Origin: ATM1 sp003577165
Lineage (GTDB): Bacteria > Armatimonadota > Fimbriimonadia > Fimbriimonadales > ATM1
NCBI GenBank assembly: GCA_030263715.1
Contig: SZPM01000006.1
Coordinates: 1 to 64,000 of the forward strand
DNA: 64,000 nucleotides
Direction: 5' to 3'
A model generated the notes under the pieces. It was not told the DNA's origin, did not search any database, and saw nothing but the letters and a program-made list of their open reading frames with translations. Positions 60,082-64,000 of this stretch are shown here, one piece after another. Position 1 is the stretch's first letter; every line of letters begins with the position of its first letter. The translations under genes were made by a program, and so were the position numbers.

Positions 60082-61512
60082 TCAGTTAGCGCCGAAGCGT
60101 TCGCGAAGGGCGGAGCGCAGCCCGTACTCGTCAAGGTGGGCGTCGCAGAATAGCGAGATCCCTTCCACTCCCGTCGCTTCGATGCGATCGATCAAGCGGT
60201 GAAGTTTGTCCGCCGGATAGTAACCAACCGGCGTTTGGCATCGGAAGTCCTTCAGCATGGCGAGCGCCGACTCGAGGGCTGCTGGCCCGGCCGCGAGCGA
60301 GTCCATCGCCTCGGCCACAGGCGGTGAGAACTTCCGGACTCTCTCTGACACTGCAGCGAAGGACCGGACGGCCGCATCCACGTCTCCCTGCTCAAGCGCG
60401 CGTTCTGCGGCAACCAGCGGTCTCTCCTCCTCGAAGAAGAGGAAGTTGATCGCTGCCCCGATCCAGAGCGATTCGAAGTCCCTCGCCCAGAACTTCTGCG
60501 ATTCGATGCTCTCCTCGAAGAGGTTGAGATAGACGTCGAATGAGCCTGGGTAGTGGTCCCTGTAGTCCATCGGCACGCACAAATCCACGTAGGGAGCGAA
60601 CTGCCTCCAATCCTGGCCGATGAAGCGCCCGGAGTGGATCGGGTTCTTGAAGACGGCGGCTGAGATTTTCATCGTCGGCTTCACCCTTCGTATGGCGGCT
60701 GCGGCCTCGCGCGCGAACTCCGTCACCCAGAATGTGCGGTACGTATAGAAAAAGTAGTCCGCATCGTATCGCCCCCCCTGAAAGAAACTCCCTTCCAGGA
60801 GGAACCTGCACTTGCTCTCTCGATCCAGAAGATGCCAGTTCCTCGGAAGGACGCGAGGGCTCTGCTCCCAATGGGCCTCCAAGTACGCACGGTCGTAGAG
60901 TTCGTGATAGAAGGGCTCATCAGGATAAGTCTTCGATACGAAGCCGTTGAAGATCGGCATCTGTTCCAGACAGTAGTCGCAAAAGCAGAATTGATCCGGC
61001 GCCATGTCGCCTGGATATCGGATGTAGTCGTGGTGGATCGAGTCCACGTCGTACATGGCCGCAAACTCCTCGAGCGCGGGCACCAACCATTGATCTGTGT
61101 AGCCTGGACGGCGAGCCGGGCACATCCAAGTGAGGTCCACCGGTCGGCCGCGAAGTATTTCGCTCGTGGTCGGCTGATTCTTCGCGTTGCGCAACGACCA
61201 CTCTGGATGCCGCTGGTTCGCTGCGCCGTTTGTTCCCTCGAAGAAGTCGATCAGCCATGCGTGCAGTTGCATCCCTCGCTTGCGGCATTCTCTCAGCAGC
61301 GCTGCGGGGAGGTCGAATTCATCGCATCCGGGGGCTACAGCGTCCGGAAACCTCTTGCTCGGCCAATAGAGGAGTCCGTCTCCGCCTTTGAGATGCACGA
61401 AGACGGCGTTGATTCCGCATTCGTGCATCCTCTCGATGAATTCGGACACCGAATCGTCCGAAAGTCCGGCCTCGCGAGAGCCGCACCAAGCTGCTTTGTG
61501 TTTCAGCGCCAT
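60082..61512 (-). CDS. GHL10-type glycoside-hydrolase-like TIM-barrel protein, 476 aa
   Basis: TIM-barrel family related to GHL10 / DUF187 hydrolases: FIERMHECGINAVFVHLKGGDGLLYWPSKRFP, RKRGMQLHAWLIDFF, CPARRPGYTDQW, DVDSIHHDYIRYPGDM and KISAAVFKNPIHSGRFIGQDW. The DSIHHDYIRYP motif holds the presumed catalytic acidic residue. No signal peptide is obvious. It starts 46 bases upstream of the M14 start and is co-transcribed with M14 and LacZ, so probably acts on a glycan of the same target. Substrate unknown. Confidence 0.78.
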   Translation of the reverse strand: MALKHKAAWCGSREAGLSDDSVSEFIERMHECGINAVFVHLKGGDGLLYWPSKRFPDAVAPGCDEFDLPAALLRECRKRGMQLHAWLIDFFEGTNGAANQRHPEWSLRNAKNQPTTSEILRGRPVDLTWMCPARRPGYTDQWLVPALEEFAAMYDVDSIHHDYIRYPGDMAPDQFCFCDYCLEQMPIFNGFVSKTYPDEPFYHELYDRAYLEAHWEQSPRVLPRNWHLLDRESKCRFLLEGSFFQGGRYDADYFFYTYRTFWVTEFAREAAAAIRRVKPTMKISAAVFKNPIHSGRFIGQDWRQFAPYVDLCVPMDYRDHYPGSFDVYLNLFEESIESQKFWARDFESLWIGAAINFLFFEEERPLVAAERALEQGDVDAAVRSFAAVSERVRKFSPPVAEAMDSLAAGPAALESALAMLKDFRCQTPVGYYPADKLHRLIDRIEATGVEGISLFCDAHLDEYGLRSALRERFGAN

Positions 61513-61578
61513 GGGAGATGCAGAACGAGGTTCGACGCGCGAGGCGCGTCTCCTGCGAACCGGCGACGAAGACGAACG

Positions 61579-62841
61579 CTACGCGGCGATCGGCAAAGCC
61601 GGCTCGCTCTTCTGCTTTTTGACGGCTTCGACTGCCTTCTCCAGCGCGGGGTCTTTGCCGTTTTCTGGACGTTCCTCCACCACGACGTCCGGCACCAGAG
61701 GCGCCTTTTCAAGCCTCGCGCCCTTCGCCGACACGTAATCGCTCACGGGATATTGGATCTGGAATCCGTGCGGAAGCCGGCCGAAGACCGAGGCGAGAAC
61801 GGCGCCCGCGCTGCTCTGTCCAACGAGAATCGCGCCCTTCTGTTCGCGGAGCGCCATCGCGGTGATCTCCGATGCGCTGCCTGTCCCTCGGTTAATCAGG
61901 ACGGCCACCTTCCCGGAGAACGGCTCGATGGATCGCTTCTGTGTCTTGAATTTCTGCGTGGACCACTGCGCAATCTCGACGGGATTGAGGCCCGGCTTTC
62001 CGGTTTCGGTGGTGAACCGATCCGCCATTCTTCTCGAAACGAATGTGCCGATGACCGTGTCAGGCGGCAAGAGAAGGCTCGCGAGGTGGTTGAGGTTGTT
62101 CGTCGATCCCCCCCCGTTGCTGCGAAGATCGAGGATGAGGTATTTCGCTTTTGCGGCGTCCTTCATCAGCGCTTCGATGTTTTCACGACCGTAGCCCGCA
62201 GCGAAGGTGAACACACGGAGGACTGCGGTCTCGCTGTCTACCCACGTGAGAGTCTCTTTGCGAACCGTCGAGTAGGACGCGGCTTTCAGCACGACGTCGC
62301 GCACTTCGCCGCTCGCGTTCTTCACCTTGATCGCGATCTCCTTGCCCTCTTCCGATGTGAGTTCTTCGGGATCGGTCGGCTTCTTGCCGTTCACTTCGAC
62401 GATCACGTCTCCCGGCGCGATCCCGGCGCCTTTCGCTGGCCCGGTCTCCGCGACCGAAACCACTCGAAGGCCCTCTTCGGCCGGGCGGGCGGAGATGCCG
62501 ACTCCGGTCGCCGTGGTTCGATTGCGGTTCTGGGCCGCACGGGGAGTCTGGAGGCGAATGTGGCTGGCGCCGAACTCGCGCAAGGCGCGATTGACCTCTG
62601 TCGCGAAGGCCGAGATGTCGGCTGCGGCGTCGATCGCGGCTCTGTGGCGATCGAGGAACTCATTCCACTTCGCGAAGTCCACACCCGGGATGAACGCGCG
62701 CTGCGTGATGGTGTCTTCGACGGCCTTCAGGACGTCCGCCTTCTGTTCCGCCGTGATGGGCTGGGCCGCCCCAGCCACCGACATCAGGGCGACCGCGAAA
62801 ACTGGAAGGCGCCGGAGAACTCCTGCGATTCTCAGACTCAT
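61579..62841 (-). CDS. exported S41 family peptidase (CtpA-like), 420 aa
   Basis: A signal peptide (GVLRRLPVFAVALMSVAGAA) is followed by an N-terminal helical domain, a PDZ domain (about 112-190: GVGISARPAEEGLRVVSVAETGPAKGAGI) and the S41 catalytic domain, with LILDLRSNGGGSTNNLNHLASLLLPP and the catalytic GSASEITAMAL with Ser322. Cleaves unfolded periplasmic proteins or signals from the C-terminus. It is transcribed upstream of GHL10/M14/LacZ on the same strand, 66 bases apart, and may share their promoter. Confidence 0.9.
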   Translation of the reverse strand: MSLRIAGVLRRLPVFAVALMSVAGAAQPITAEQKADVLKAVEDTITQRAFIPGVDFAKWNEFLDRHRAAIDAAADISAFATEVNRALREFGASHIRLQTPRAAQNRNRTTATGVGISARPAEEGLRVVSVAETGPAKGAGIAPGDVIVEVNGKKPTDPEELTSEEGKEIAIKVKNASGEVRDVVLKAASYSTVRKETLTWVDSETAVLRVFTFAAGYGRENIEALMKDAAKAKYLILDLRSNGGGSTNNLNHLASLLLPPDTVIGTFVSRRMADRFTTETGKPGLNPVEIAQWSTQKFKTQKRSIEPFSGKVAVLINRGTGSASEITAMALREQKGAILVGQSSAGAVLASVFGRLPHGFQIQYPVSDYVSAKGARLEKAPLVPDVVVEERPENGKDPALEKAVEAVKKQKSEPALPIAA

Positions 62842-62930
62842 AACGGCATTTTACGAAGATTTCCGCCGATCCTTCTCCCGCACGAGGAAATTCAGCCCGG
62901 CCTCAGCGGAATCTGGCATAGTGGGAAGCG

Positions 62931-63707
62931 ATGGTCGAGGTCGAACTCGCGGTCGGCGAAGTCCACAACGCGGGGACGAGAGTCAACGCGAAGGTCTCCG
63001 GAGTCAGTTTCGTCGTTCCGGCCGGCTGGGTGGGAGGCGTTCCGGGCCCCGGCCGCGCCTACTACCTCGGTTCGGAATCGTACGCCGGCCTCGGGATCGC
63101 GACGCTGCTGAGCCGAGCCTCGGCGGACGACGTGGGGTCGTATCTCGCGGGCCCGATCCAACTGGACAACGACCTCGTTTTGGAACCCGTCGGAATGCCC
63201 TCCGTTTCCGGGGGCCGGGTCACAGCATCCTTCGAAGCCAGTGAACTGGTTGCTGTTGCCGCCGGAGTCGCGGGGGAGACCGGCAACGCCGCTGTGTTCC
63301 TTCTCGCCGGAAACCCGATTGACCGACTCGCTCTCGAGCAAGCCGCTGAGTCCCTCGCGGACTCGGTGCAGTTCTCTGAGCCGACCGCGGGCCCACTGTT
63401 GGAGTCCTGGTGGCGGAGGCTTGCCGACTCGACGATTCGTCAGGGCGACTTCTCGGCTGACGCGGAGAGCGCCTCGGCGAGCGAACTGAGGCTCTTCTCG
63501 TCCGGTCGTTTTGAACTGAGGGCCGGCGAGGCGGGAGAGAACTCGGAGCCCTATGGCGGAGACTGGTCGCTCGACGCTCCCTCGACCGACGCTGTTCTGC
63601 TCCTCGACTTCGACGACGGATCTACGGGAGCGCTCGCTCTCGGCTTCGAGGAAAACGTACTCTATCTTAACGGCGTGCCTGCAGAATGGGCGCCCATGTC
63701 GCTCTGA
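62931..63707 (+). CDS. hypothetical beta-rich protein, 258 aa
   Basis: Soluble protein without signal peptide, rich in Gly, Ala, Ser and acidic residues and predicted to be mostly beta. The N-terminal half (VGEVHNAGTRVNAKVSGVSFVVPAGWVGGVPG) resembles carbohydrate- or ligand-binding beta-sandwiches. No catalytic motif. It is divergent from the S41 gene by 89 bases and could share its regulation. I do not recognise the family. Confidence 0.6.
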   Translation: MVEVELAVGEVHNAGTRVNAKVSGVSFVVPAGWVGGVPGPGRAYYLGSESYAGLGIATLLSRASADDVGSYLAGPIQLDNDLVLEPVGMPSVSGGRVTASFEASELVAVAAGVAGETGNAAVFLLAGNPIDRLALEQAAESLADSVQFSEPTAGPLLESWWRRLADSTIRQGDFSADAESASASELRLFSSGRFELRAGEAGENSEPYGGDWSLDAPSTDAVLLLDFDDGSTGALALGFEENVLYLNGVPAEWAPMSL

Positions 63708-63857
63708 CGATGTTTTCCGCCTTGCGCGGAAACAAAACGAAATAAAGCGGGAACCCAATAGGAAACCCCGCAGTCTGACGTGGCAGGACAGGCAAACCCC
63801 GTCCAGTATGGCTGTCGAAGCAATTCGACGATTCGGATGTTCATACGGAGGCAAGCG

Positions 63858-64000
63858 ATGAACAAACTCTTGAAGGTTTTCGCATGCTCAGCCGCTGCTG
63901 TGCTCTTCATGGCAGTTGGATATGCAGAGAACCAAGACACGTTCGTTTTCCCGAACAACACGGGAAAGAAGGTCAATGACCTTCATGTCGAATGGACGCG
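63858..64000 (+). CDS. secreted protein, partial at window end (47 codons)
   Basis: ATG 63858 has GGAGG six bases upstream, a good site. The N-terminus MNKLLKVFACSAAAVLFMAVGYAE is a classical signal peptide, followed by NQDTFVFPNNTGKKVNDLHVEW. The gene runs out of the window. The mature start resembles the beginnings of PEP-CTERM-associated exported proteins, but too little is seen to classify. Confidence 0.75.
   Translation, partial: MNKLLKVFACSAAAVLFMAVGYAENQDTFVFPNNTGKKVNDLHVEWT

Noticed and set aside
1..64000. Many runs of seven or eight G or C (for example at 30431, 41605, 53665, 62107), possibly a phase-variation signature
   Set aside because: At about 60% GC the number seen is close to chance by my rough estimate. 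They lie in Pro/Gly codons and do not break any frame, so I treat them as composition, not switches.
1..64000. CRISPR array or prophage
   Set aside because: No regularly spaced direct repeats, cas genes, integrase or structural phage genes are visible; the palindromic repeats are irregularly spaced and intergenic.

Overview
The window is one GC-rich (about 60%) bacterial chromosome segment with about 53 protein genes, one tRNA and a family of intergenic palindromic repeats. The mix suggests an Armatimonadota (Fimbriimonadia-like) or Planctomycetota-like heterotroph: a PEP-CTERM exported protein, a type IV prepilin-like protein, Tat-exported Gfo/Idh/MocA oxidoreductases, DUF1080 proteins, COG3903-type ATPase regulators and many secreted sugar and peptide hydrolases. 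I lean to Armatimonadota. No rRNA or ribosomal-protein marker is present to settle it.

Layout. 0-3.4 kb: a small unknown gene, a large hybrid histidine kinase (CHASE4-HisKA-HATPase-REC-REC) and tRNA-Ala(GGC). 3.9-7.5 kb (minus strand): a probable metal or copper-stress operon with a DUF5676-like membrane protein, a LOG/SLOG-like protein, DUF2933, an isoprenylcysteine-methyltransferase-like protein, a PD-(D/E)XK-like protein and a cupredoxin. 7.7-19.4 kb: an accessory region with lower GC and sporadically distributed genes. It holds a three-gene dynamin-like GTPase operon, a convergent pair (small protein plus DnaJ-type zinc-ribbon/glycine-zipper/TPR protein), a WD40 protein, a TIGR04255 three-gene module, a solitary MNT nucleotidyltransferase and a zinc-ribbon/TPR membrane protein. 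19.5-29 kb: Gfo/Idh plus tandem-DUF1080 sugar genes, a HEAT lipoprotein, an intradiol-dioxygenase-fold protein, a CPBP protease, uvrA-like remnants, the PEP-CTERM protein and a secreted propeller. 29-33 kb: a class III cyclase/ATPase/TPR regulator with a non-AUG start, and a PD-(D/E)XK protein.

33.4-35.7 kb holds a compact minus-strand operon: a thioredoxin-like protein whose signal anchor is encoded by a pentanucleotide microsatellite, a prepilin, a secreted Cys-rich protein interrupted by an in-frame TGA, and a membrane-anchored protein. 36-44 kb: VOC protein, RCC1-repeat protein, a BTAD/ATPase/TPR transcription regulator, a TSUP exporter, and a MarR-controlled DoxX/YceI stress unit with a perfect divergent operator. 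44.4-46.6 kb: a P1B metal ATPase with a CPD motif. 46.6-62.8 kb: a glycan and peptide scavenging region with GH20 hexosaminidase, Gfo/Idh, GH29 fucosidase, an alkaline-phosphatase-superfamily protein, MscL, an APC permease, GH2 beta-galactosidase, M14 carboxypeptidase, a GHL10-type hydrolase and an S41 protease. The window ends inside a small secreted protein.

The observations most worth following are the dynamin-like triad, the Cys-rich operon with both an in-frame TGA and a frame-shifting microsatellite, and the palindromic MITE-like repeat present in about eight copies between 15.6 and 33.5 kb.
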